Shown: positions 1-13,300 of the stretch, piece after piece
Numbering within the stretch: the first letter of the stretch is position 1
Layout of the letters: every line of letters begins with the position of its first letter
NCBI GenBank assembly: GCA_025331565.1
Contig: JAFREQ010000165.1
Span: 124,001-188,000 of the forward strand
Source of the DNA: Holacanthus passer
Lineage: Eukaryota > Chordata > Actinopteri > Pomacanthidae
Reading direction: 5' to 3'
DNA: 64,000 nucleotides
Notes under the pieces: model-generated
The model's database searches: none
What the model saw: the letters and a program-made list of their open reading frames with translations, nothing else
What the model was told of the DNA's origin: nothing
Position numbers and translations under genes: made by a program

Positions 1-900
1 AGATGTTAGATTTCAGTCCTATGCCAGAAAAGGCCTGCGTCAATGGTCTTACGATCTGTTGACATTGAAGAATTTGAGGATGTCTTGAGGCTTTGACATA
101 AACACAGCAGCTCTGCATGTGGTGTTTCTCCCAGTAAGGAAAGAGGAGAAGGGGAGGGGGGAGAGGGGGAGCTGATCTCAGCTCACGACAGTGAGCTCAT
201 TGTAAGGCTGTGGCACGCTGGGCCTGGACCAGTGTCTGCCACTGATGGCTAATGCCTGTATTTAGGAGTGGCAATGAAGTGCAAACACTCACCTCAGAAA
301 CCAGTCCTGCACGCTGATCTAGCTGTTACTAAAGCGTCACAGCGGGACAAAAACCATCAGAAAACAACAGTTGATGTCTATAGTACATACGCATCAGCTG
401 AATGTTCAGGGTAATGAAGACAAATCCATAAGCACCATGATGCTGTGTCATTAGCAGGAGGAAATAGAGTTTTGTCTCTATGCTGTGTGTTAAGAAAAAG
501 GCAGCTATAATGTTACTGATTATATTTGCTTAGGTACAGGCAGTGCATTAAGCCATTACTCAAGCCATCAACTAGCAGTTATTAAATTATTTCAGTCCAC
601 TTAACTATAAAATGAAAATCAAAGACCTTGTTTCCTCTTTAGCACCATACAGGGCTGTCCTTTCTGCTAAAGCAATTATCTACAAGAAATGCTAGGGCTG
701 TCAAAATTGGCCAAAAATGATGTTCTGATTCCTTCTAAAAAAGACAGGTTCAAACCATTCAACATCTATTTTTGCACATTCTGTCTATAAGAAGGCAAAC
801 CAATACAATAAGAGACATAACTACTTGTATAGGCTTTTCAACATAAAAATATATTTTAAAAGATCTACTTATTTATATTACTCTAGTCACATTAATATGA

Positions 901-941
901 TCTATGGTCTTTAAACTTCACTTCAACTTAAAGACCATAGA
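901..941. repeat. Perfect 14-bp inverted repeat (hairpin, 13-nt loop)
   Basis: The arms at 901-914 (tctatggtctttaa) and 928-941 (ttaaagaccataga) are exact reverse complements around a 13-nt loop rich in CTTCA. No surrounding element was identified that would explain it. It may be a relic of a small foldback element or simply chance. Confidence 0.8.
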
Positions 942-2247
942 GCAGCAGAGCGTTGTCCTGGTCTGGCCTGTCTATGCAATACATGTCTCCAAAGAGTTCC
1001 CCCATAATTGTGAGAGTGAATTAACACCCAACTTATTTCAAACACAATGAACCTGGATGGCAACCACTAACTATTTGGTTGCAATTCAAGCCACAGCTTC
1101 AATTTTGTTTTAAATAAGCATTTTACAAGAATTAGAATTGGAAAAGCGCTGTTTGAAGTCCACTGTTCTTCAGCGTTGCATACTTTATACAGATACTACA
1201 ACTACTGATACAACTACATGATTTTGTCATATATTTTTTAGTGATAAATTAAAAATTAATGCAATCCAGCAAATCTAGCCATACATCCAGCTATGACATA
1301 ACACCGGCTTAAGGACTGTGATGATCATCAGACAGAAAAAATACTTCCAAAACTGCATAATGACTATGCATCGACTACCACATACGGTATAATTGATTTT
1401 CTAAGTCAAATAAAGTAGTGGGTTAAGTATCCCGTGTGGTAATTATGAGATTTACTTCTAAGCTTAGATGGAACAGGAGTGTTGACATGAAACTAAAGTA
1501 TAACAACAGAATAGAAATCCTAAGCATTGCTGATTTTAAGAATTCTGGGTCGGTAGTGTTCTTTCTGGCACAGAAAAGCTATCTCATAACACAGAGGGAG
1601 CTTGTGATTGTGTATTAGTGTAACACCTCAGAGCAGTTATACTTATGACAGGGTGCCAAAGGGCCTTCGCAACCTATTAAAAGAAGGCTATAGTCATGTT
1701 TGCAGTGGCATGAACCAAAGTTTGTCTCTCTAACTGCATCTTATAGATATACTGTACATAAACCATCTGCTATTTGACAGAGGTATCTGTCAATTAGGTT
1801 TTAAAAGTCAAAGCAGTTAATCATTTTAAACCACCCATTTTAGGGCTATAATTGCAAAGACCTCTGGTGTGGGCAAAACTAGGGATGATGCTTCAACCAA
1901 GGACTTAGAGATGGAATCAAATGCAAGGAAGATTCAGCGTACTCGGTTTCATATGTGGAGCATTTCTGAGAAGGAAAGTCTATAATGAAATCTGATAGGG
2001 AGATTAACTGTGTTTGAAAAACACTTACAACAGGATTTCAAATTTTATTCAAGGTATTCATGCAAACTGAAGCTAAGAAACAGGTTTAGAAAACAGTTCA
2101 GGAAATCTGATATCAATGTCTACATCAGGTGCAAAATAAATCAGTGGTGACAGATTGTATGGCAGCCAAGAAGAGGTGACCGGATGGAGGAAGATGGATA
2201 ATCGTTGAGTGTGAAAGGGAAAATAAGACATACTGAAGGTAATGTAT

Positions 2248-2852
2248 TGACAACCCAATTCCAAAAAAGTTGGGATGCTGTGTGAAACATAAATAAAACA
2301 GAATGTGGCAATGTGCTTAACTTTTTTTCCATGTCATTAACGTCATCTAGTTCATTGATTTTTGAGAATATATACTGAATTTGATGTCTGCAATACTTTT
2401 CAAACAGTGGAAACAAGGGACTGTGAAAGTTGTGGAGTGATCCAAAAACACCTGTTTGGATCATTGCATAGGTAAAGAGATTCATTGGTAACAAGTGATA
2501 GCTTGCTCATGATGGGAACTGTTGGGTCTCTATAAGTAATATTATAAAGAGTATGGTCTAGACCTGCTCTGTATGTAAAGTGCCTTGAGATTACTTTTGT
2601 TGTGATTTGGTGCTATACAAATAAAATTGGCTTGAATTGAATAGTATCATGATTGGGTAATGAAAGAGGCAACCTCAGAAAGATTCAGTGGTTCATAAGC
2701 AAGGATGGGGTGAGGTTCACCACTTAGTGAAACACGTGAGTGTAAAAAGGATATTTCTACATGGTCTGGGGAACACTTTGTGAAACCACTGTTGATAAAC
2801 AGTTTTTTTCATTTACATTTTACACAGCGTCCCAACTTTCAGGGTTGTAAGT
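2248..2852 (+). mobile_element. Non-autonomous DNA transposon remnant with terminal inverted repeats
   Basis: The left end reads acaacccaattccaaaaaag then ttgggatgctgtgtgaa. The right end reads cacagcgtcccaactttcag then ggttgtaa. These are imperfect inverted repeats of about 33 bp. The internal text (for example gtatcatgattgggtaatga, and aaggatggggtgaggttcac) belongs, from memory, to a very common short teleost repeat with ttgggac ends. The family name is left open. No transposase frame remains. The element is interrupted by an independent retroposon tail at 2508-2642, which makes it the older of the two insertions. Confidence 0.8.
2508..2642 (+). mobile_element. LINE/SINE 3' tail inserted into the transposon
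   Basis: This block runs from about cttgctcatgatgggaactg through ggtctagacctgctctgtat and tgccttgagattacttttgt to gctatacaaataaaattggc and a ttgaattga tail. It matches the frequent 3' end of an L2-type retroposon in fish. The interrupted host sequence reads gtgatag before and atagtatc after, so a short target duplication (atag) is likely. There is no coding capacity. Confidence 0.75.
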
Positions 2853-5419
2853 GAGACAATAGAAACAAGAAAGACAAAGCAGAAATAAATCTACTTTAGC
2901 TCATAATATTGCTTAATGAAATACTGGTCCATAACACTGTCTCCCTTCTAGTAGCTGATGTTAAGAAAATAGCCACCAGGTGAAGTGTGGACATAAAGAA
3001 CTTAAGACTTTACAAGCAAGACTCCTATAAACTAAGTCTCCCAGAAATCATTTCACGCTGGGTGACAATAACGAGAAGGTATTTGTGCTGTAGATCCACA
3101 TCTGAGCAGTTCTAAGATGGATGGAGGTACAATAAGCCACAAAAGTGGAATTAGCTGCACTAGCAATCACAACAATTAGGAACTTTGTGGGCTCTCTTTG
3201 TGGAGATACTTCATCAGTTACAAAAGCTTTATGCTGACCAGTTGTGTACAGTCTCCCATACAAAATGACCACACTAACTGGAGGTAAGACTCTAACTCAC
3301 TAAACTCGACACAAGAAACTACCTCTGAACAAACCACATCTTAAAAACAGACTTTTATATTTTGGTCACAACTCAGATGAGTGTATGTCACCATGTTTAA
3401 GTTCAAACAGAGGTTACAGGACAGATCTTATATTTTATTGGAATATATAATTAGTGCTTGTGGTTACAACTTGTGAATGAATGTAAATCCGGTGAAAGAC
3501 ATTTTAAAAAGTTTCCATATGCGAGTCTCTGTGTCAGGGAGGAAAACATTAGCTTGATACACACAAGATCTTCAGGGAGCTCCTTAATTTTTAGCAGCAC
3601 AGAGATATACTCATATGCAGTGTTCCTCTCTGACGGTTTTACTCACCTGTCATATTAGATTTAATCTGAAGGGAATACAAACAAACAAACAGAAAATTGT
3701 GCTATTTGTGCTAATTGTACTTTTGTGCTTTTTATGATAAAACTGTGAACTTGTGCTCCTTCAGCTACTGACTAAGCAGGTTCAATGTCCACAACCATAT
3801 CTGTTCCACTTGTTTTTTGGGGGGAAAAGGAATCTTTGGGAGAAAAAAAACTATGGTTTCAGTAATTGTAAATGTCTCTCATCCACAGGTCCTTGCGGCA
3901 TCTTTTTGAAATGTGGCGGATTGCTTTTTTTTTTAAAGATTACGAAAAACTTCCTGTGTGCTTAGCGTGCTCTTGTGTGCCCAGGAGGAGGTTTGAGGCA
4001 GACAGAGCCTGGCATCAAGCCTCAGTTTCCAAGGCCATCAAAGCCACTACTGCTTGCTATTAGAGATGAAATGGTTTGAAAATTATAGTGACCAAAATTA
4101 TTAGTTATTAGTATTATCCCAGTACTGTTAAAGTGTGCTGAAAATGTTCAAAAAAGTACTTATACACACATACACTAAAAATAAAATAGAGTCTGCAGAC
4201 ACATGATGCATACCACAGTAGAACAACGTTTAGTGTTTTTACGAGAGCAGGTAATACTGAAAGCTTAAGTTTAAATTATTGACAAGCTATTGAGCAACTT
4301 AGACAGACAAACTATGACAAGCATGGTAATAAAACACAGTATTATGATAATTAAAATTTGAAACAGTACTAACCACTGGGAATTTGACCATAGTTTATCA
4401 TGAACCTGGTAACCATTCCATCCCTATTTGCTATAGACCTCATTGGTGCCAGGTGGGCCAGTGTTTGCTGAAAGTGTAACTCTGTGCCATTAAAAACATT
4501 CCCAAGCTCATTCCTGACAGTATAGATTACACTGTACATGCCATGGAGCATGCTTTGCATTCTTCAATAAGTCATTTAATCTTTTATCAATATCAGTAAT
4601 GCTGCTGACATGTGAGATGAGAAGTGAGAGGACCATTGCTGATAAAATGATCCTCTCTGAGACAAATCAAAGAGCAGTGCTTTGGCAAAAACCTCACTAT
4701 GCTAAGATGGATCTTGTTGAACTTGACCTAACGCCCTGATTAAACACCAGGGAGAGACTCGAGGAGGTGGGGGTTTCACCATTTCCACTGAAACAAAGAC
4801 CCCCTGTTTCAAAACCCCACCTAGGGACACTTTCACCACTGTTGATGCACGTCCACTCTTGGAATCCATCGCAACTGCTGACATGACCGATCCTTTAACA
4901 CATGTTTTCATTCAAGCAAGCATCAGCATTTCCTTACAACACATTTCCAGATATGATAAAATTAGCTTCTTGTGTGTATGTGAGTTCACATTGGCTGAGC
5001 ATCGAGGGCAATTATGTAAAGTATGTCGACCGCTAATCAATGACAGATGTGCAGTAAGTTCTAGAGGTCTACTTACACACCCCATCTTTGTTAGGTAACA
5101 CCTCATTTAACCTCCCTTCTGAGCACTGACTGACTTCACAGCAATGCCGAGGTAATTAACAGGTCCCTGCGAGGTTTAGACACCCTTCAGCCATAAATAT
5201 GATTCGCCAATGTGTTCAGCAGAATTACTTGTGTTCTTCCCTGTTCAGATGGCAACTGACATTGCAAAGTCTAAACATGGTGCATGAAGTGTGAAGAGTC
5301 TAATATTAAAATTTAATGAAACACTCTGAGATAATGATACGAGTTTGTCAACAGTCAAAAATTTTGCTGGATAGATTATACCCTGGTGGTTATCTATTTA
5401 ATATATTTTGTATCAGACT

Positions 5420-5640
5420 ACAGCTGCAAATAATGATTATTTCAATTTTTGATTAACCATTCAATCATTCATCAATTAAGCATATGGAAAAATGGTCATT
5501 ACAATTTGAAAAGACCAAGGGAACATCTTCAAATTGCTTGTTTTGTTCAACCAAAACCCAAAGATATTCAACTTAGAGATAAATAGCTTAAATAAATAAT
5601 TAATCAATTTCATCAAAATTGTTGTTAATTATTGGCAATG
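5420..5640 (+). repeat. Interspersed repeat, copy A (cttgttttgt family)
   Basis: The copy runs from agctgcaaataatgattatt through tcttcaaattgcttgttttg, aacccaaagatattcaactt and a final region of tcaaaattgttgttaatta. The same arrangement recurs at about 13070-13300, 17080-17395, 29705-30148 and 56808-57030. It is a very abundant fish repeat with palindromic attaatcgatt-like segments and no ORF. Confidence 0.7.
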
Positions 5641-7422
5641 ATTTAGGGCAATACTTGATATTTGTACAATTCTCACATTAAAGTGATGGAGTATATTGAG
5701 TTATTTGCTGAATGAAACGACCATTCCTGTCTACTTGTTTAACTATACACTGTTTATGCAGTACAGCAACAAAATACATGTATCCTGAAAGACAATTTCA
5801 TCCATATATCCAACTCCCACCACGTTCATCTATGACAGTGACTTCTTCTTTCACTTGAAAAAAACAAAACAAACAAACAAAAAAAACAGTTCTACTCTAT
5901 ACAGCTGGATATTCACTTATATTAACCAGGTTGCTGAAATGCTCAGGGCCACAGCTGAACAGCAGCTGGCCTCCACTAATCTCCAACCTACAAACCTCCT
6001 TTTCAACCACAACACTGTTAATTCTGATACGACCACGAGTGGAAATGGATTGGCGTGGCAGTGCATTAAAAATTACAGGTCAGGCTTGTGTACGCTGAGA
6101 CATACAGTAAATGCAGGCAGCACTTTGAAAAGCTCGAGGGCAGAATCCATTACTTCAAGAAACAAGAATACTCACAAAATATGATGGCATTACTAATTGA
6201 CAGGTCTCTCAGTCCTGCCCCTATACGTCTATGTCCATTCATAGAAACACAGCGTGTAAAGAATAGAGGGTATGAAGAGGAGGAGGTGACAACAACAAAC
6301 GAGCTGGACTAAATGACAAGCTGACAGAGATGCACAACAGTTAATGGGAGGCTACTGAAACTATGTTCCTGTGCTTCTACATCATCTGCTGTGAAGAAAT
6401 AATACAATGTATTCAATATCACAACAAGCACCTTCTGAAAAAAAGGGGGGGTGGTAAGAAAAAAAACGTATGACAGTAGTTTTTGTGTTAAGAAAGCCAT
6501 GGTATCATGAAGCTATGTGTTGACATTACCAAAACTTCTTTCTATGTACCATCATGAGGAATGCAAAGCCTAAAAGGCCTGACGGGACTGTCCAGTTTGT
6601 CACCACCCCCACTGGTCGGCCTTCGCAATCACACAAAGGACCTATTGTTGAGCACAATGGGGTCACCCTCTCTGTTCTTGCTGGTCTGATCCCAGTCAGT
6701 CACTGCTCATAGAGCCTGGAAGCTTGCCATCTACCAGGCAAGAATCTTTGAAGACACGATTTCACATCATTTTATGTTTTATGAGATTTTATGTTCCTAA
6801 ATGAATTTAAATCAAATAAATGGTGACTCCCACTCCAAAAGATGCTACCTAAATACAAGTGATATTTGTATGGATTAATAGGGACAGATGCTTGAAAATA
6901 ATGAAATTAATACTTTGACTGTATGAAGGCCTGAATTAGATTTAAATTGGAAGATAGGTTAATGTGGAAAACAATGTGCCACCAAACAGCTATGGAGGCA
7001 TTACATTCTTGGTCTTCTTAAAGACAGGTAGATGTGACAAATCACATCTGAGAAGATGGGACTCAGAATACAGGTGTATGGGTCAACAGTGTATGCAAAC
7101 AGAGCAAATAAGAACAAATTGGCAGAAATGTATTTTGGACAAAAACAGTGTTTGTACACTTTGCAAAGGAACATTCAGCATTAACAATGACACAACAATG
7201 AAGGCAGACACAATCAACCTAACCAGGCTAACTTGAGATTGTAAATATGGTGAGAAAATATGACCTCTAAAAGGAGACATAGCAGGTGGGCTGTAATAAC
7301 GTAAGAGGATTTCTGAACACTAAAAACAAGGCATAATTTAAGTTAATTTGGTTATTCCTGTATGTGAGGTGGACTGAGGTAGATGATAAGCAACCATATA
7401 CAGCAGTAACACTCAGACTTAC

Positions 7423-7579
7423 CTTGTAGCATGCATCTGTATGCGGACTCTGAGATGGCATAGATGTGAGGGGGCATTTCGTGCCTCTTTTTGCCTCTGT
7501 ACATCTCAATGATGTTGTCTGAGTAGATGGGAAGGTTTTTGTAGGGATTTATGACCACACAGAAGAGCCCAGAGTATGT
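7423..7579 (-). CDS. myh10: myh10 coding exon 3 (motor domain, residues 116-168)
   Basis: This internal exon of non-muscle myosin heavy chain IIB follows the ATG exon. On the minus strand it opens after a ttatag acceptor with Thr-Tyr-Ser-Gly-Leu-Phe and ends at a gtaagt donor. It carries 52 codons plus one base (phase 1), which fits the preceding exon that ends in phase 0. The protein contains CVVINPYKNLPIY, IIEMYRGKKRHEMPPHIYAI and SESAYRCMLQ, the segment of the myosin head just before the P-loop. The reading IYSDNIIEMYRG and SESAYRCM follows MYH10 rather than MYH9 (EEIVEMYKG, TDTAYRSM). The P-loop exon (GESGAGKT) should lie further left, and I found neither it nor the usual 28-nt exon 4 in this window. 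Exon identity is certain. Paralogue assignment rests on these residues. Confidence 0.96.
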
Positions 7580-9040
7580 CTATAAAAAGAAAAGAAAACA
7601 TAGTTGAATGTTAATATTTTACTTTTTAATGCCTTGATTATATTGAAGACTAAATGGACAGTGAATAAGCACTAAGCACTAAGATCCTTATGGTCTGCTA
7701 TTATAGGACAAAAATGACATATGAGGAATTTAGAGGAAACAGTGTCAAGTATGCTGCCTGTAGAGATTAAAATAGTTAGTAATTGCTCAAACTTGTCATA
7801 CATTGATGAATGTCACCTTTCCATGAGTTGGTGTTTGTTCATCTGATCATTAGCATAATCGACACCCCTAAAATTGGAATATAAGGCTGCCTGTTCTGCT
7901 CCATTTGAGGGCACGTTACAGTAGTACTGGATACAGTATACAAAACAAGCACAAAATAGCATATGCTAAAACACTTTTTTTTAAGCAGAGCTGGTCAAAG
8001 GGACATGACATTTGCTGAGTGAGCTAGTTTAATATTAATAATAGTTCACATTTTTATTTTAGTTAGTTTTAGTACCATATTTCAATTTGAGGCATTATGA
8101 TTTCAGGTCAAATGAGTGGGTTTTTTCCCCTGTGGAGAAAGACAGACTGTACATGACTCATACAACAGCTCTGGAGCACTGCTCTGAGTTTTGTTTGTAC
8201 TGTAGAGGCACAACTAAGTACAACGAAGTACAACAAAATTTGTAAATGCCTCAAATTCCTAAATCATTGGTACACCGCGTGCCACTTATGAACAAATCTG
8301 ATTGTACAAGTGGTTCTTGCATGAGGCCTGTTGTGTTGTGCAGATTATAAATTGATGGATCGCGCCAGGAAACTATGCATGGCTGCAGGTTGCTGACACG
8401 TTGCCATCCTACAATATTTAAGATTCTTGCTCAACTCACTTATCCTCTTCATATGTGGCACTACTCCAACTCTCTTTTCTCCACATTAAACTGCAGACAG
8501 ACAAGCAGTCAGACAGGCCAGGACAGGGTTAATCCCTGACATGTCTGCTGGAACACTCCATTAACTCAAGAGTCCATAGGGTACACAGTATACAGTAGAC
8601 ACTCACAGATTAAGGCTTTTTGAATCACACATAAATGACTGGGCAAAAAAAGTCTTGATACACCATGCCAATAAAAAACTGTTGGGGTGGATTAACTGCA
8701 GCTATCTATCCAGTCATGGTCATGTTTAAGTTAAGACTCAGAGGGGGCATCCACAAGGGGGCCTTTTTTCTCCTCCCTCTGCTCTTTATTCTTTATTCTC
8801 TTCATCCTCCATTAGTTGTTCCAACTTTCCATGTACTTTTTACTCATGTACACTGTATCCCTCCCTCTTCTTTCACCTTTCTGATCTCTGTGCTTGGCTG
8901 GACGGCGAAACCACATTCTTTTAATTATGTTGTCTGTGGCGGCCAGTGGGCTGCAAGGGGCCCAGGGCATGCTAACCCAGTCGTTGAACTGGAACAATGG
9001 TGACATGGCCAAAGCATGCTGTGGGAGCAGAGTGGGTTCT

Positions 9041-9049
9041 GTGTGTGTG

Positions 9050-9081
<32 letters not shown>

Positions 9082-9100
9082 TGCGTGTGTGTGTGTGTGT
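9041..9100 (+). repeat. GT / GCGT microsatellite
   Basis: A pure (GT)n run passes into six GTGC units and back to (GT)n, 60 bp in all. Open frames across it (poly Val/Cys or Thr/His) are artefacts of the repeat. Confidence 0.98.
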
Positions 9101-9556
9101 TTTCCCAGGGTCTGGGGGGGCTTAGGTGCAGTGGTTGCTGTGGAGGGGGTCGTGTGGTCATAGGCTTTGTGGCCCTCCCACGAATATTTGATGTTATTTG
9201 ACTAAATTAATAATGATAATTAATCATTTTCGAGTATTATTACAATATTAAATTTTAAAAACCCACACAAGTTGTGGATTTTCACATTACGCTTAGATAT
9301 TAACAAGATAAAAGTGAAACAAATATTCTCACTTATGAAGTAAGCACAATGTCCAGAAGTAATCCTTCACATTTTTGTGAATGATCACACTGTGTGCCAA
9401 AAATCAGTCCTTCCTCCTGTCCTCTGTCCTTCTCTCTCTGCTGTTGCAATTCACTGCAGGTACCAGTGGTACAGAGAGGAGGGGTTGATTTAGAGGGTGC
9501 AGGGCTAGAATCTCAGCCATTAGCTAAGTTTATAAGAATTGCACAAAAATTTAGAC

Positions 9557-9589
9557 AGAGAGAGAGAGAGAGAGAATCAGAGAGAGAGA
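9557..9589 (+). repeat. AG microsatellite
   Basis: An (AG)n tract is interrupted once by aatc. It lies inside the myh10 intron. Confidence 0.95.
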
Positions 9590-11164
9590 TCTGATAAACA
9601 CATCCCTAACATTCACAAAGACACAACACTTATCTGTCATCCGACAAGCCTAAAATCACATTTCGATGTTACTGCACTGACAACAGTAATAGTAGGATTT
9701 TGTTCCAGTAAAAGCATACAGAAACATGTTGTGGTAAAAAAAGAATGTAATTTTAAATACTGTAGTATAAATAGCTGAATATCAACATGATGATTATGGT
9801 CATATTAATGTAGTGTGCCACTAGTAATGGAGTCCAACATTGCAAAAATGAGGCTACTCTAACCAAGCTGTAACCAACTGTAACCCTCCCAGAAATGCAT
9901 ACATAAGAGCAACACACTTAAGGGATGTCGCTGGTGGTGGTCATGTGGTGCTGTAGCCCACATGTGTGGGGTGGAGGCTAATGTCACCAGATGGCCATCA
10001 AACCCCCCCCCTCTCCACCTCTTCCATATGCACAGATGCTTTAGAAATAGCTCTGCTCTCTAACATGGCTACGCAGAGATTTGTCACTCTGAAATCACCA
10101 GCAGTAACATTATTCTGCATTACTGAGGTAAAAATCTGTTTCATGCAGCTCAGGATGAACTAGAACTAGAAACGACGCCGTACTAACCCCTTCTCAAGCC
10201 CCCTATAGTGGGCACAGCGCCAGGCAGACAGATCAGCGCTCCTGACCCAGCATGGGCCACAGGCACTGGAGTGAGGGATGACTCAGCTGGCTGTCCTTGA
10301 TGGTGGACCCCAGGGGGTATCTGGGGGATTAAAAAGGCTCTCAGGGCAAGGGCCTGGACACCTACACAACCAGGCATAACAAGACACCAGCCAGCCAGCA
10401 TGTTATGGTTCGTTCTTTTCTAAAAATGCAGACTTTGTACAAAGGAATGTCTACTCACTCTAAAGTTACTAATACAATCTTTCAAAAAATATCTGCTGAA
10501 ATACATTTGAATCTTTGAGTACATAAAGCAGGTTATTTTGAGCTGATAAACGGATCTGAGCTGGTCAACACAGCCTGGAACCCACCACCCAAAGAAACTA
10601 TGATCAATAGAGAAGAACTCTGACACAGTTGAAAGGGTTCCCAGCCCTCCGGAAATGTCCAAATAAATGTCTGTGAACCAAGCAGTGCTTAGCAACAGAG
10701 CCTCAGCTTCTCTCAATGGGAAAAGGGGAAACATTTTCTGGGGTCTCTGCTATTGCATGAATCAGTGCCCTCCATTCTGACATAACTGGGCTAACTGGGC
10801 ATTACCATGTCTTTTAAACCCTAAAAACCATGTAAGTATCTTTTCCGACTTCCCAAGGAAATGAAGAAATGCATTGGCCTCACACAACACATTTGAATTA
10901 TTTCCAATAGTGCCCTGACAGACTGTGAAGATTCTCGTGGCTCGGTATTTGCTCTAAATCTTGAGGTGCTCTTAATCTCACTCAACAGCACTTGATTAAA
11001 AGGACGAACCTGTCATCACTGTGTGCTTTTAACTGCTTAGGAGAAGGAGTTAACCTAAATTCAAACAGCTTTGACTGCCGAGAGGAATGGATGCTACTCA
11101 GCTAAGTGTAACAAGGAAGATGACAGCGTTAAAAAAGCAAGCATCTTGTGGTGCCTCCATTAAG

Positions 11165-11196
11165 CAAAATAACTCTACTTCAAAATAACTCTACTT
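11165..11196 (+). repeat. Perfect 16-bp tandem duplication
   Basis: The unit caaaataactctactt occurs twice back to back without mismatch, so it is probably a recent replication-slippage duplication. Confidence 0.95.
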
Positions 11197-11394
11197 ATGT
11201 GTAAACAGGGCACAGTGATGTTGCACAGAAACTGGGACACATGAGTCAGTGAGTTGGGGTTTTACCAAAGTATTCAGCGCTACACAGGATAAAGAAAGCC
11301 CAACAAACTGACAAAAGAGTTAAAATTAAGTCAAGGGCTGGATGAAATGGAGTTGTAATAACCATTAGTGGTGATTTATGCCGTGGCTGGTCTA

Positions 11395-11465
11395 GAAAAG
11401 AGACCAGCATAGCAATTTCCCCACTGTGGGACGAATAAAGGTATATCTCTTATCTTATCTTATGT
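11395..11465 (+). mobile_element. Retroposon 3' tail (aataaagg-tatctt type)
   Basis: The segment gcaatttccccactgtggga continues cgaataaaggtatatc and then short atctt units. It is the 3' end of a common fish retroposon. A related copy in the opposite orientation lies at 16672-16722. Only the tail is recognisable here. Confidence 0.7.
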
Positions 11466-13069
11466 GAAGATAAAAACTCCTAACATAATCAGTATGTGTT
11501 GTTATTTTCTTGAAATATATTCATGCGAAAAAGGATAGTGTCTAGCTTTTGGTTGTGAACAAAGAGACCCACGCTCCGGTAAGAGGCATGCTTAACGATC
11601 AGAGAAACAGCCTTCCGATAAAGGCATACAAATATCCACATAAAGCTCTCAGCCTGGAGCTGCCAACCATCCTCTTAGGGGTTTACACTCTGCACCACCA
11701 AAGCAACAAAGGAAGAGCATATAGAGGCCTGCATTCAATAATACATCACAGTGACATCATGACTACATCCAGTCATCATTTCTCCTAAAGCACTGGGTTG
11801 AACCATCTTTGGTCAACCAACAAAAAAGCCAGAATTTAACATCCAACCAGATTTCAATGACTGAAACATGTTTTGAGTATAGGACGTTGCCCATTTATTG
11901 GGTTCATAATTTCCCTTTTAATTCTATTCTCTTTTGCGTTTTAATGTCAACTAGTTTGAAAAACATTATGTCAGTGCTATGCTATAGCGGTCTGACTTAA
12001 AGTTGACAGGAAGTTGGGAATGCTAAAGCAAATGACCAACATCAGTGTTATTAAGATGTTGTTCATTATCCTCACACTTGGGAACTTTGAGGAGAAATCA
12101 AAAAAGATGGTAATTTAGCTGCACACAAAAAATTGACTGAGCTTGAAAAACTGGATCTGAAGAAAGGCATGTTTGTAACCCTGCAGAACAGCAAAAACAT
12201 TCAAAAAATGACATGGATTGATTGTTAATTAAACATCAGTTGCCTGACAGCAAAACTGGAAAAAAAATCAGTTATTTGAGCAGACAGCTGTTGCTTATCA
12301 GAGAACACAAAGAACTCTGTTAAGGCGGTTTGGTTACAGTGTGAGTCAGCACAGGCCTCCCTGAGCTCAAACATGGGACTGGGGTCACTTCTTTCTCCTT
12401 TAAAAAGCCCTTTGAAAATACTGAAAAATACAAAGACATTCTTCTTACATGGGCTGAATAAATAAAAACTGAACTTGATGACAACACTGCTGTAGCTTGT
12501 GTAGGAAAATGGGAGAGTTGCTACAGCACAAGCAGAATAATAATCTGGGACCAATCATTAACTTCAATCCACAGGTCTAAAAAGAGATTACCAAAATTAT
12601 TTACGGTACAAAATCTCCTTTGGAAATTCTTGTAAGGTCATGATCATTGTAAGGTCAGTGTTGATCTAATATAGTGGCAAAAAACTTCTGCTCTCAGGAG
12701 ATACAAAGAGACCAAGCACTCTCTTGGCAGGGAGCCAGCAGTAGACAGCGACCAAGGACAGGGCTGAGTTTATGCTGCTACAACTTGTCTGGTCACGACC
12801 AACGATACGTTGCAATAATTATATAGTGGTTAAATGTTATATTTAGCCACAATACAAAAAAAAAACAAAAATGGAAAGTATTAGATTTTGGTTTTGATTC
12901 TGTCATGTTTAAGGGTGCCATTCTCATTAATGATTTTCATTTGTGCAGCGTGAAACTCTTTTCAAATATATTTATAAATAAGAAATAGTCACATACTTTT
13001 ACCAATATTACTCACAAAAAGACACAACGCGTCGTAGACTTAATAGACTATGTTATATCTTATCTAGAA

Positions 13070-13300
13070 CTAAAATGATTAGTCAATTGACAAAAAACAA
13101 TCTGCAACAATGCTGAACTGGTTCCGGCTTCTTATGTGATTGTTTGCTGGTTCTCATCATCTTCTATGAAAATTGAACATCTTTGAGTTTTGAACAGCTG
13201 GTTGGACAAAACACGCAATCTGAAGACATCATCTTGGGCTCTGATCATCAGACATTTTATAGACCAAACAATTAATCGATCGATCAATAAAATAAGTCAT
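13070..13300 (-). repeat. Interspersed repeat, copy B (cttgttttgt family)
   Basis: Read in reverse, this copy shows the same blocks as copy A: gatgtcttcagattgcgtgt, tttgtccaaccagctg, and an attaatcgat-rich end. It lies inside myh10 intron 2. Confidence 0.65.

Larger units (their letters stand above)
1..7422 (-). other. myh10 intron 3 (partial), no coding exon found
   Basis: This AT-rich sequence downstream of the 7423 donor should contain the 28-nt exon 4 or simply be intron. I searched for reverse complements of the conserved DREDQSILC and GESGAGKTENT codons and found neither. It holds a hairpin at 901-941, a nested inverted-repeat transposon at 2248-2852, a reverse-strand-like interspersed repeat at 5420-5640, and short A/CAAA-rich runs (3683-3697, 5858-5889). 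The many short open frames here have no recognisable domain. Confidence 0.7.

Noticed and set aside
1..7422. myh10 exon 4 or the P-loop exon
   Set aside because: I looked for the reverse complement of the conserved DREDQSILC and GESGAGKTENT codons. No convincing match with splice sites was found.
8894..9201. Open frames on both strands with Val/Cys or Thr/His runs
   Set aside because: They are produced by the GT/GCGT microsatellite at 9041-9100, with no homology on either side.
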